Of a stretch of DNA of 64,000 nucleotides, positions 46,952-55,700 are shown one piece after another. The stretch's first letter is position 1. Each line of letters starts with the position of its first letter. Below the pieces are notes generated by a model, which saw nothing but the letters and a program-made list of their open reading frames with translations, made no database searches and was not told the origin of the DNA. The stretch is from NCBI RefSeq assembly GCF_024734665.1, contig NZ_CP102931.1, positions 7,017,501 to 7,081,500 of the forward strand. The letters are read 5' to 3'. The position numbers and the translations under genes were made by a program. The DNA is from Variovorax paradoxus. GTDB lineage: Bacteria; Pseudomonadota; Gammaproteobacteria; Burkholderiales; Burkholderiaceae_C.

Positions 46952-47605
46952 ATGCCGAAGATGATCATCTCGGTCGATGGCGTTGTCATCGGGCAAGTGG
47001 CGCTTGCCAAGGAACGCACGACGCTGGGACGCCGTGCTTACAACGACATCGTGATCGACAATCTGGCGGTCAGCGGCGAGCATGCTGTGCTGCACATGAG
47101 CGGTGGCGAAGTCGAAATTGAAGATCTCAACAGCACCAACGGCACCTACGTCAATGCGCTCGCCATCCAGAAGCAGGCGCTCAAGGACAACGATGTCATC
47201 GAGGTCGGGGGCTGTCGCATCCATTTCCGCGCGCGCAGCAATCTGCCCATTGGCACTGGCTCGGTCCGCTCCCCGTCGGCCGAGTACCCCTCGGGGTCCA
47301 TGCCGCTGTCGTCGGCGCCAACGGAATCCGGCGCTTTGGTCGAGCTCGGCATTCCGGTGCTGCGCGTGCTCTCCGGCGCCAACGAAGGGCAGGACGTGGC
47401 CCTGCAGAAGGTCGTCACCACCATCGGCAAGCCCGGTGTCGCGGTGGCTGTGGTCACGCGCCGCCGGCAGGGCTACGTGGCCGCGGGCGTCGAAGGCAAT
47501 GTCACGCTCAACGGCCTGCAGCTCGGCGCCGAGGCGGTTGCGCTGCAGGAGCGCGACGTGCTCGAACTGGGCGGCGCCACGCGCATGCAGTTCGTGCGCA
47601 TCTGA
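46952..47605 (+). CDS. FHA domain-containing protein
   Basis: 217 aa. FHA domain at residues about 22-92 with the phosphothreonine-binding positions TTLGRRAYNDIVID, SGEHAVLHM and DLNSTNGTYVN. A linker rich in Ser/Pro, then residues about 130-217 form a second FHA-like fold (TTIGKPGVAVAVV ... GNVTLNGLQLG) with weaker motifs. An adapter between phosphorylated partners; the PP2C gene upstream and the cyclase downstream are the probable circuit. Confidence 0.92.
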   Translation: MPKMIISVDGVVIGQVALAKERTTLGRRAYNDIVIDNLAVSGEHAVLHMSGGEVEIEDLNSTNGTYVNALAIQKQALKDNDVIEVGGCRIHFRARSNLPIGTGSVRSPSAEYPSGSMPLSSAPTESGALVELGIPVLRVLSGANEGQDVALQKVVTTIGKPGVAVAVVTRRRQGYVAAGVEGNVTLNGLQLGAEAVALQERDVLELGGATRMQFVRI

Positions 47606-47656
47606 GCCGCTTTTTCTTTCGGCCCGCCGCGGCAACGCGCGTACGGACGCCGCGCC

Positions 47657-49912
47657 GTGAGGGAACTGCGGCGGCACTGGCCGCGCATCGCCATCACCCT
47701 GCTGCCCGTGTTGCTGGCGCTGGCGCATGCCACCGGCGCCTGGCCGCTGACCGCGCTCGAACGCCTTGACCGGCTGATCTACGACATTCGCCTGCGCGCC
47801 ACCATGCCGGGTACACCCGACGCGCGGGTCGTGATCATCGACGTCGACGACGCCAGCCTGGCGCGCCAGGGCCAATGGCCTTGGGCACGCGACAAGATCG
47901 CCCGCCTCACCACGGAACTGATGACCCGCCAGCAGGCGGCCGTGCTCGGCTTCGACGTCATGTTTCTCGAGCCGGACCGCAGCTCGGGCCTCGACAGGCT
48001 GCGGGAGATGGCGAGCGGGCCTCTGGGCAGCGTGCCGGGGCTGGCCGCCGAGGTCGAGCGACTGGCGCCTGGCCTCGACCATGACGCCACCTTCGCCGCG
48101 GCGCTGAGCGGCCGGCGCGTGGCACTGGGCTACTACTTCACGCGGACCGAGGCGCCGAGTGCCAAGGGACAGCTGCCTGCTGCCCCCTTGCTGCCAGCCG
48201 GGGTCTTCCCCTCGGGCGGGATCTACGCAACGACCTGGAACGGCTTCGGTGCCAGCCTGCCGGCACTGGCGCAGGCCGCGCCAATGGCGGGTTTCCTGAA
48301 TACGCTGGTCGGTGCCAACGGCGACGGCGTCATTCGCAGCGTTCCGCTCATCGCCCGCTACGAGGGCGACAAGGCGCAGCCGGGCTACTACGAGTCGCTG
48401 GGGCTCGCCGTCTACCGCCTCGCGAACGGATCGCCGCCCGTGCAGCCGGCCTTTGCGCCCGGAGGAGGCGCCACGCCGCAGCTCGAATCGCTGAGAGTGG
48501 GCCGCCTGCGAATTCCGGTCGACGGCACGGGCAGCATGCACGTGCCGTTTCGTGGCCCCGGTGGTGCGGACGGTGGATCGTTCCGCTATGTGCCCGCCGC
48601 CGACGTGCTCGAAGGCCGGCTCAGGCCGGGCGAGCTGAAAGACAAGATCGTGCTGCTGGGCGCCACGGCCCCAGGGCTGCAGGATCTGCGCGCCACGCCT
48701 GTCGAGGCTGCGTTTCCGGGCGTGGAAGTGCATGCCAACGTTGTCTCCGCCCTGCTCGACCATCGCCTGCTCAGCGTGCCCGACTACGCGGTGGGCTATG
48801 AAGTGCTGCTGGTCGCGGTGACGGGGCTCGTGCTGGCCTTCGGGCTGTCGTTGCTGTCGGCATCGCGCGCCCTGCTGCTGGCCGCGGGGACGATCGCCGC
48901 GCTGATCGGGCTCAACACCTGGCTGTACGTGAGCCACAGCCTCGTGCTGCCGCTGGCGTCGACGCTGGCGATGACGGCGCTGGCCTTCGTGTTCAACATG
49001 AGCTGGGGCTATTTCGTCGAATCGCGCGCGCGGCGCGGCCTGGTGCGGCTCTTCGGTACCTACGTGCCGCCGCAGCTCGTCAACGAAATGATGGAGCACC
49101 CCGGCCGCTACAGCATGCGCGCCGAGAGCAAGCCCATGACCGTGATGTTCTGCGACATGCGCGACTTCACCCGTCTGTCGGAGCAGATGGCGCCGGCCGA
49201 ACTGCAGGCCTTTCTCAACACCGTCTTCAGCCGGCTCACCAACGTCATCAGCGCGCACCGCGGCACCATCGACAAGTACATGGGCGACTGCGTCATGGCC
49301 TTCTGGGGCGCACCCATCGACACGCCCGACCACGCCACGCTCGCCGTGCGGGCCGCGCTCGACATGGCCGATGCCGTGCACGACATCAACCGCATCCACC
49401 GCGCCAGCGGCCGGCCCGAGATCAGCGTGGGCATCGGCATCAACAGCGGCGTGATGAGCGTGGGCGACATGGGCTCCACCGCACGCCGCAGCTATACCGT
49501 GGTCGGCGACGCGGTCAATCTCGCATCCCGCCTCGAGGGCCTGAGCGGACACTATGGCGTGGAAGTCGTGGCCAGCGGCGCGACATGCGAACTGGCGCCC
49601 GACTACATCTGGCAAGAACTCGATAGCGTTCGCGTCAAGGGAAAGGCACAAGCCGTTGCCGTTTTTACGCCTCTGGCCGTACGCACACCCGAAGCCGCGG
49701 CGCAGACGCAGCAACTGCTCGGCCGCTGGAGCGAAGTGCTCGCGGCCTACCGACGGCAGGACTGGGCGATGGGCCGAAACTTGCTGGCCCCCCTGCTCGC
49801 CGCCGATGCCAAAAAAGTCCTTTACCAGCTCTACGCCCAGCGTTTAGCCTCGATGGCGTTGCGACCGCAAGACCCGAACTGGGATGGCGCGACCCGGTTC
49901 GAAACCAAATGA
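47657..49912 (+). CDS. CHASE2 domain adenylate cyclase (class III)
   Basis: 751 aa, GTG start. An N-terminal membrane segment, an extracytoplasmic CHASE2 sensor (about residues 40-375), three membrane helices (about 380-460) and a class III cyclase domain (about 490-670). Metal Asp residues are in MFCDMRDFT and DKYMGDCVMAFWG; the same segment has the Lys, and SYTVVGDAVNLASRLE the Asp, that select ATP, with the transition-state Asn and Arg. It should make cAMP. The stop codon overlaps a possible phosphodiesterase start. Confidence 0.94.
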   Translation: MRELRRHWPRIAITLLPVLLALAHATGAWPLTALERLDRLIYDIRLRATMPGTPDARVVIIDVDDASLARQGQWPWARDKIARLTTELMTRQQAAVLGFDVMFLEPDRSSGLDRLREMASGPLGSVPGLAAEVERLAPGLDHDATFAAALSGRRVALGYYFTRTEAPSAKGQLPAAPLLPAGVFPSGGIYATTWNGFGASLPALAQAAPMAGFLNTLVGANGDGVIRSVPLIARYEGDKAQPGYYESLGLAVYRLANGSPPVQPAFAPGGGATPQLESLRVGRLRIPVDGTGSMHVPFRGPGGADGGSFRYVPAADVLEGRLRPGELKDKIVLLGATAPGLQDLRATPVEAAFPGVEVHANVVSALLDHRLLSVPDYAVGYEVLLVAVTGLVLAFGLSLLSASRALLLAAGTIAALIGLNTWLYVSHSLVLPLASTLAMTALAFVFNMSWGYFVESRARRGLVRLFGTYVPPQLVNEMMEHPGRYSMRAESKPMTVMFCDMRDFTRLSEQMAPAELQAFLNTVFSRLTNVISAHRGTIDKYMGDCVMAFWGAPIDTPDHATLAVRAALDMADAVHDINRIHRASGRPEISVGIGINSGVMSVGDMGSTARRSYTVVGDAVNLASRLEGLSGHYGVEVVASGATCELAPDYIWQELDSVRVKGKAQAVAVFTPLAVRTPEAAAQTQQLLGRWSEVLAAYRRQDWAMGRNLLAPLLAADAKKVLYQLYAQRLASMALRPQDPNWDGATRFETK

Positions 49913-49941
49913 CGACAGACGCATACAAGGGGTCTTTCACA

Positions 49942-50745
49942 ATGCAGGTTCGTGTGCTGGGTTGCTCGGGCGCCATCGCCAAAGACTGCCGCACCACCTC
50001 TTTCCTGGTCGACACGGACCTGCTCGTCGATGCGGGCACGGGCGTCGGAGACCTCACGCTCGAAGAGATGGTCCGCATCGACGATGTCGTGCTCACCCAC
50101 AGCCACCTCGACCACATTGCAGCGCTCCCCCTGATGCTCGACGCCGTGGGCAGCCGCCGCACTCAGCCGCTGCGCGTGCATGCGCTGAAAGCCACCATCG
50201 ATGCGCTGCGGGCGCATGTGTTCAACAACGTCATCTGGCCGGATTTCGAGAGCATTCCCAGCATCGAGGCGCCGTTCGTGAGCTTTCACGACATTGCGGT
50301 CGGGCAACGGCTGCCGCTGGGCAGCCGCGAGCCCAAGCTGGTCGAGGTGCTGCCCGCGGTTCATACGGTGCCGGCTTGCGGCTTTGCCGTGCGACGGGCC
50401 GAAGGCGGCGCCCATTGGGTGTTCAGCGGGGATACCGAGCGCAACGCGCCCTTCTGGGAGCGAGTGAATGCGCTCGACGTGGCGATGCTGGTGATCGAAA
50501 CAGCCTTCAGCAGCCGCGAGCAGGCGCTGGCCGAGCGCAGCCTGCACCTGTCGCCCGCGGTGCTGGCTGACGAGTTGGCGCACATCGGGCCGGGAAAGCA
50601 ATACCCGATCTACATCACCCATACCAAGCCCACTGAAACCGACGAAATCATGAGCCAGATCGAGGCGCTGATGGACGAGCAGGTGGCGGGGCTGGCACAG
50701 CGGGATATTCGCTGGCTGAAGGCGGATGGGATCCTGATTTGCTGA
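49942..50745 (+). CDS. 3',5'-cyclic-nucleotide phosphodiesterase, class II (MBL fold)
   Basis: 267 aa from ATG 49942 with AAGGGG nine bases upstream. An ATG at 49909, in ATGA overlap with the cyclase, would add 11 residues that look unlike the fold. The metallo-beta-lactamase core is clear: HSHLDHIAALP, the later FSGDTERN and ETAFS, and a final THTKP. This is the class II cAMP phosphodiesterase family. Directly behind a cyclase, it gives a make-and-break cAMP pair. Confidence 0.92.
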   Translation: MQVRVLGCSGAIAKDCRTTSFLVDTDLLVDAGTGVGDLTLEEMVRIDDVVLTHSHLDHIAALPLMLDAVGSRRTQPLRVHALKATIDALRAHVFNNVIWPDFESIPSIEAPFVSFHDIAVGQRLPLGSREPKLVEVLPAVHTVPACGFAVRRAEGGAHWVFSGDTERNAPFWERVNALDVAMLVIETAFSSREQALAERSLHLSPAVLADELAHIGPGKQYPIYITHTKPTETDEIMSQIEALMDEQVAGLAQRDIRWLKADGILIC

Positions 50746-50765
50746 TGCTGGGTAATGCGTTGGCA

Positions 50766-50779
50766 TGACAAATTTGTCA
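50766..50779. promoter_or_regulatory. 14-bp perfect palindrome upstream of pilA
   Basis: TGACAAATTTGTCA, self-complementary. About 97 bp upstream of the sigma-54-type -12 element, in the range of activator (PilR) sites. A second palindrome GACGT-A-ACGTC lies at 50815-50825. Confidence 0.5.
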
Positions 50780-50875
50780 CCAAACGTGGCATCTTGAAGC
50801 AACTTATGTCACACGACGTAACGTCAATGTGATCAAAGTTGACGTGTTCGGTCAGCAGGAGGCTCCGGGGACGGG

Positions 50876-50890
50876 TGGCACAGATGCTGC
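50876..50890 (+). promoter_or_regulatory. sigma-54-type promoter of pilA
   Basis: TGGCAC-N5-CTGC, one base off the TGGCAC-N5-TTGC consensus, with the invariant GG and GC at the right spacing. It lies 64 bp upstream of the pilin start, leaving a leader of about 50 nt. Confidence 0.75.
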
Positions 50891-50953
50891 GGAAGGTACC
50901 TCGCTCCGGGCAGGTTCCCGGGCGTAACAACCAACCAACCTGGAGTTAGTTAA

Positions 50954-51469
50954 ATGAACCGTCGTACTCTCGCCCGCCGCGCACAGGCCGGCTTTACCCT
51001 AATCGAATTGATGATCGTTGTGGCGATCATTGGTATTTTGGCTGCTATCGCGATTCCCCAGTACCAAACGTACATCGCCAAGTCGCAAGTGACGCGTGTT
51101 GTTGGCGAAACTGGCGCGCTGAAAACATCGGTCGAAACCTGTATTCTGGACGGCAAGCTGACTGTCGGTGCCGCGACCACGGCTGCTCCCAACCTTTGCG
51201 ATCCCCAAGCAAGTGCATCTAACCTTCTGACGGGCGCAGTGCAAGGTACTGGCGCCGCCGCCAGCGGCAATGGTTACCCCCAAGTGAAGACGCCTTTGAC
51301 CGGCACTGGCGGCGACACCATCACCGGCACGTTGGGTAGCAATGCAGCTGCTGCTATCGCGGGCAAGAAGATTCAGTGGACGCGTGACGCAAACGGTACG
51401 TGGACCTGTCTGACCGACGCTGACTCCAAGTACGCTCCGCCGGCTTGCAAGAACGGCACTGTTACGTAA
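50954..51469 (+). CDS. pilA: type IV major pilin PilA
   Basis: 171 aa. Prepilin leader [13 protein letters not shown] is cut before [22 protein letters not shown], with the Glu5 of the mature chain. The C-terminal globular part has a Cys pair ([15 protein letters not shown]) for the disulfide loop and another pair earlier (TCILD, LCDP). It is assembled by the type IV pilus machinery for twitching, adhesion and DNA uptake. TGGAG precedes the ATG; a sigma-54 promoter lies upstream and a terminator 13 bp downstream. Confidence 0.96.
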   Translation: MNRRTLARRAQAGFTLIELMIVVAIIGILAAIAIPQYQTYIAKSQVTRVVGETGALKTSVETCILDGKLTVGAATTAAPNLCDPQASASNLLTGAVQGTGAAASGNGYPQVKTPLTGTGGDTITGTLGSNAAAAIAGKKIQWTRDANGTWTCLTDADSKYAPPACKNGTVT

Positions 51470-51481
51470 GTTGTAGAAATT

Positions 51482-51510
51482 AAAAAAGCCGCCTTCGGGC
51501 GGCTTTTTTT
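51482..51510 (+). terminator. rho-independent terminator after pilA
   Basis: AAAAAAGCCGCC, TTCG loop, GGCGGCTTTTTTT. Symmetrical A/T tracts make it work in both directions. Confidence 0.95.
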
Positions 51511-51569
51511 ATGGGCTGACCCGTCCTGACCTGGATTTACACCTTTTTCCCTCAAGAAAAGGCAAGTCA

Positions 51570-51947
51570 ATGGAACCAAGCGTCAAACGCACACAGCGGG
51601 ACTACACCCTGGATTTTAAGCTGTCGGTGGTCGACTAGGTAGAAAAAGGCGAACTCACGTACAAGCAGGCCCAGCAGCGCTACGGCATCCAGGGCCGTTC
51701 GACCGGACCGTGCTGGCGTGGCTGCGCAAGCATGGCCGCCAGAACTGGGGTGCGGCATCATGCCATGCCAGTACCGATCAAGAAATCCTCATCTGCACCC
51801 GCTGCACCGCTGATTCCCGAACAGAAGATCAAGGTCCTGGAAGTCCAGCTTCGCGAAGCCAACGAGAAGGCCCAACTGTTCCAAATCCAGGGTCAGATTC
51901 CAATTGAATCTGAATTGCCTCCGCTGTCGTTTCGTCTGCTGGGCTAG
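51570..51947 (+). pseudogene. IS3-family transposase OrfA remnant
   Basis: Begins MEPSVKRTQRDYTLDFKLSVVD, the known opening of an IS3-group OrfA helix-turn-helix. A stop codon interrupts it at 51636; it continues VEKGELTYKQAQQRYGIQGR, then a tandem 5-bp duplication GACCG-GACCG at 51701-51710 shifts the frame, giving VLAWLRKHGRQNW, and a further shift gives IPEQKIKVLEVQLREANEKAQLF. The OrfB part is missing. Three inactivating lesions make it a relic. Confidence 0.85.
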
Positions 51948-52528
51948 CGCAACAAACCAGCTACTGGGCGAGAGTCTTGGGAGCGCGCTACAAGTATCAG
52001 GGCGACGTTCAGACTGGCTGCCTCTGTCTTCCGTGAGGATCTTCACCTGCTCGAGCCGGTGTGTGGCTGCAGCCAATGTTGTCCGTGACGCTACGAGCAC
52101 CACCACTAGGCCACGCTTGTGCGCGACAGCCACGCCACGCCATGCTGACCTTCACGCCGAATTTGCGAGGCCGGCGGGCCGATGCACTCGACTTTTGGCA
52201 TGCTAGGGCATAGCGCTTGTGCTTGTTCTTGGCGGGGCAGATGCTGATGCGCCCGGCTCTGCCCATCAGCTCGCGCAGCACAACGCCGAACTTGTAGGTG
52301 TGTGCTTTAAACAAGACAGGCTGACCATGAGGTGAGTGGGAAGACGGAGGCAGCCTCTCGTTGCGACGCTGGCGCTTGCGACCGATAGGGAGGGCCGAAA
52401 AGATCGTCGTGTTGGAGGACGCGATCGGCGCGTATCCGGCGCGCGAAACAATGGGTTGCGGCCTCTTCAGTTTGCATCCAAGGAAGGCGGTTCGTCAGCA
52501 CCACCAAAGAGTGACGAAGGTCGATCAT
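51948..52528 (-). pseudogene. IS5-family transposase remnant
   Basis: Read on the minus strand the pieces of an IS5 DDE transposase appear in order but in different frames: MIDLRHSLVVLTNRLPWMQTE from 52528 with DLFGP, then LRLPTHLMVSLSCLKHT, a deletion of the central part, YKFGVVLRELMGRAGRI with KNKHKRYAL, RKFGVKVSMA, AVAHKRGLVVVL and HRLEQVKILTEDR. Several frameshifts and the internal deletion show long decay. The left edge is approximate. Confidence 0.75.
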
Positions 52529-52743
52529 CTCGGTCCGGCGGGAGCGGGGGGAGGAATTCAGCTACCTGTACAACGCAACGATTCCTGGGATTCGGCAGAC
52601 CCGAAATATCGATGCAGCAGGGTTTATGCAGGGATGCGGAGTTCGCAGAGCCAACTGAAAACGCCCGATGAGATTCATCGGGCGTCTTGAACGGCTTTAC
52701 CGAGTTGGGTGTCTGTCCTTCAAATTCTCTGAAACAACCGCCC
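52529..52743. other. gene-free stretch at the end of pilY1
   Basis: 215 bp between the IS5 remnant and pilY1. It holds the terminator at 52661-52685 and otherwise no gene. Base composition here and across 51520-52650 is visibly lower in GC than the neighbouring genes, in line with foreign, decaying DNA. Confidence 0.5.
52661..52685 (-). terminator. terminator of the minor pilin / pilY1 operon
   Basis: ACGCCCGATGA pairs perfectly with TCATCGGGCGT over a 3-nt loop; on the minus strand it is followed by TTTTC. 59 bp after the pilY1 stop. Confidence 0.85.
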
Positions 52744-55700
52744 TCAATCAATCGTCGGCACTTCCCGCCAATTCAACAACCGCAGCCCCGTCCCCTTGCC
52801 GAAGTCAATCGGCGGCTGGTTCACTTCACCCTTCACATTGCCCGCGATGCCCTGCATCCGGCCGTTGTTGTTGATGATTTGAATGTCCGTGATCGCACTG
52901 CTGTAGCCGACATACGCGGCCCCTGTGGTCAGCGCGGTCGTGCCGGACCCGTAGTTCACCGCATAGATGCGGCTCTGACCCGAGGGGCTGCAAGCATCGC
53001 CGGTGGTCAGCAGGCTGGAAAACACCACGACCCCGTTGAACGACGTCGGCCCCAGCGTCACGCGCCAGGTAATCCCCGAAGTCGCGTCCTTGCCCAGGTC
53101 GAGATACCAGCCCAACTGCGTTCCTAGGTTGAACGCGGTGGTACCTGTCAGGTTGGCCTCGGTGAGCGCACCCAGGTTGCTGCGTGTGATCGGGTAGGTG
53201 CCTCCGCTGCCGAAACCCGTCGCAGTGCCATCGATGATCGCGTAGAACGACTGACCCGCCGTCGAATTGATGTCCACTGTGTCGAGCAGTTGACCTGTGC
53301 CGAACAGCACATAGCGCTTCTTGCTCTTGGGATCGATTTCAATCAGAGGCTGCGTCGTGATCGGTTGGGCCGTACCGCTGGCATCCGCCAGGGTCGCCAG
53401 CTTCAATGGTGCAGGGTAGGAACCGCTGCTGCCCTTCGCCGCCGTCACGTCAAAGCGCCAGAGCTGCCCGTTCAGGTCGCCCGCGTAGAGTGCGTCGGCG
53501 GTACCGTCCGTGAAGTCGGTGATGTAGGCGGTCAGCTGCGTCAGGCCCGCCGACGCATTGCCCGTTTGCACCTTCTCGAGCAGCGCGCCAGTCTTCGGGT
53601 TCACAAAATACACATAGCCGTAGCCATCGGTGTTGTTGTAGCCCGAAGTGAGGACCACGACCCAGCCGTACTTCTTGGTCTTCAGAACCACTGGCGTACC
53701 GAAGCTGTAGCCCAAGGTATTGCCGACACCCGTGGTCGCGCTGGAGAACTCCCAGAGCACCTTGCCCTTGATGTTGTCCTCGCTGGTCATGCTTGTGGGG
53801 TCGGTGACATCGATGGCATAGAAGCCCTTGCCACCCTTGCCAAGACCGCCGATCAGCACGGTGTGCCAGTCCGAGTTGTTGCCGGTGGTCGTGGTGGTGA
53901 AGACGCCGCCCGCGGTATTGAAGTCGATGTCGAAGGTCTTCGGAGACGCGTCAACGTAGTAACGGTGTTCGTAGTCCGGGTTGCCGAGCTGTCCCAAGCC
54001 GTTGAGCGCCGGCGTGGCGGGGCTGCTGGGGCCCGAGAACAGCATGCTCGGCACGTACGCGAACAGCTCCTGGCCGGCGGTGGTTCCGGTCAATGCGCCG
54101 TTGAATGCGTGCATCATGCCGTCGTTGGCGCCTGCGTAGACGATGGTCGGTCGGGAGGCGTAGTCCGTCTTGAACTTCGCATAGCCGGGGTTGACCGTGT
54201 TCGAGAACTGGCCCGAGGGTGGTCCTACGGGTGTGACCTTCGCATTCACGATGTCCCCGAGCAGCAATGCGCGGCGGCGGTAAGGTTTGGTGTCGTCGGT
54301 GGTCGTCTTCTCCTTGCTTCGGTCGCCACGCAGATAGTTGAGAAAGTCGCCGCTGTCGTCGCCTGTCACCCACGGCGTATCGAGTGCGGTGGATTGGGCC
54401 GAGGTCAGGTTTGCCTTGCGGAAGGGCACGCCAGCAGTACCGTTCCAGGTGAGCACCCGACGTGCGGTATCCCAGCCGGCGCCGGCAAGTTGGTTTTCCA
54501 ACGTGGTGGAGGTGTTCCACATCTCCGTGAGAGTCGGCACGCCGGCCGGGAAAGTGAGCTGGCTGCCGGAAAGCACGCCGGTCCATCCGTTCGAGTCATA
54601 TTGCGATGCATAGGACGCCGCACCGGAAGACGACACCTGCGGGCTGGACAGCGAGAACGAAGTGGTAAACGACTTGATGGCGTTGGCAATGCTCGCGAAT
54701 GCCTTCGTCAGACCATCCACCATCGAGTCGGGTCGGCCCGCGGTGAAGTAGTTGTCGGGCCGCGGCTGCGTGGTGCCGCCGTTTCGGGTATCCGTGAGCA
54801 TGTCGCCGCTTGTTGCCCACCAGGCTTGCGGAATGGTGTCGTTGAAGGTGTATGGGTTGAAAGTGCTCTGCATGCTCGTGGGTATCTTGAGTCCCCCGAA
54901 CTTCGCCGCCAGGTAGAACTGGTTGTTCGCCTGGAAAGCCTGCTCGAGCACGTCGACCCAGTAGGTTTGCACTGTCTGCTTGCCGACGGTGTTTGACTTG
55001 GTCGCGTCGTCAGGCCGGATGTCCTTGGTGTTCGCGTCGTAGGCAAGCCCGGCCATGCGCGCCGAGTTATTGCTGCAGCAGCCGTTCGAAATATTGGTAC
55101 GCGTGCCGAGGTCGTCGCCCATGCCTTGCAGCTGGCCGACCTTGTTGGTGGCTACCACCGCATCGACGGTCGTGTCGGCCGTGACCTTTGCAGGCATCGC
55201 GGGTTCGTTCGCGTTGTTCGTATTGCCGGGCACGTTCTTGTCGGCGTGGGTGTAGATGTCGCCGATGCCCAGAACGAAGTTGCGCTGGCACGAATACTGG
55301 ATCGGGTCGTCCCAATTGGTGATGACCGGAAAGCCGTCGAGGCGTTTCGCCGTCGTGTTGGTGTCGGTGGTGTTGAGGTTGCTCCACTCCGGCACGTTGC
55401 CCAGGTTGCGGTAGTAGCGCAGCGCCGCGTAGTAGAGCTCGCTGACCGGGTCGTTCGACTTGTAGTTACCGGGAATGATCTGGCCGAACTTGTTGAGGTA
55501 GTTGATCACGCCGCTGTCGGCAATGGTCACGCCGTTGGCCGAGGTGGCGGTGGCGTCGGCCGGGTTGGGGTTGCGAACGAACACGCCGGTGTTCTCATCC
55601 CATTCCTTCGATGCGTTGCTGGTGTCGGGCAGGCCGGGCACCGGTTGCAGCGGCCCCACGAACTTCTGGCGTGCGCGCATCACGCCGCCGTCACGGCCGT

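Noticed and set aside
46925..49714. Long minus-strand open frame opposite the FHA and cyclase genes
   Set aside because: Low-complexity antisense product with no motif; the plus-strand genes have complete catalytic motifs.
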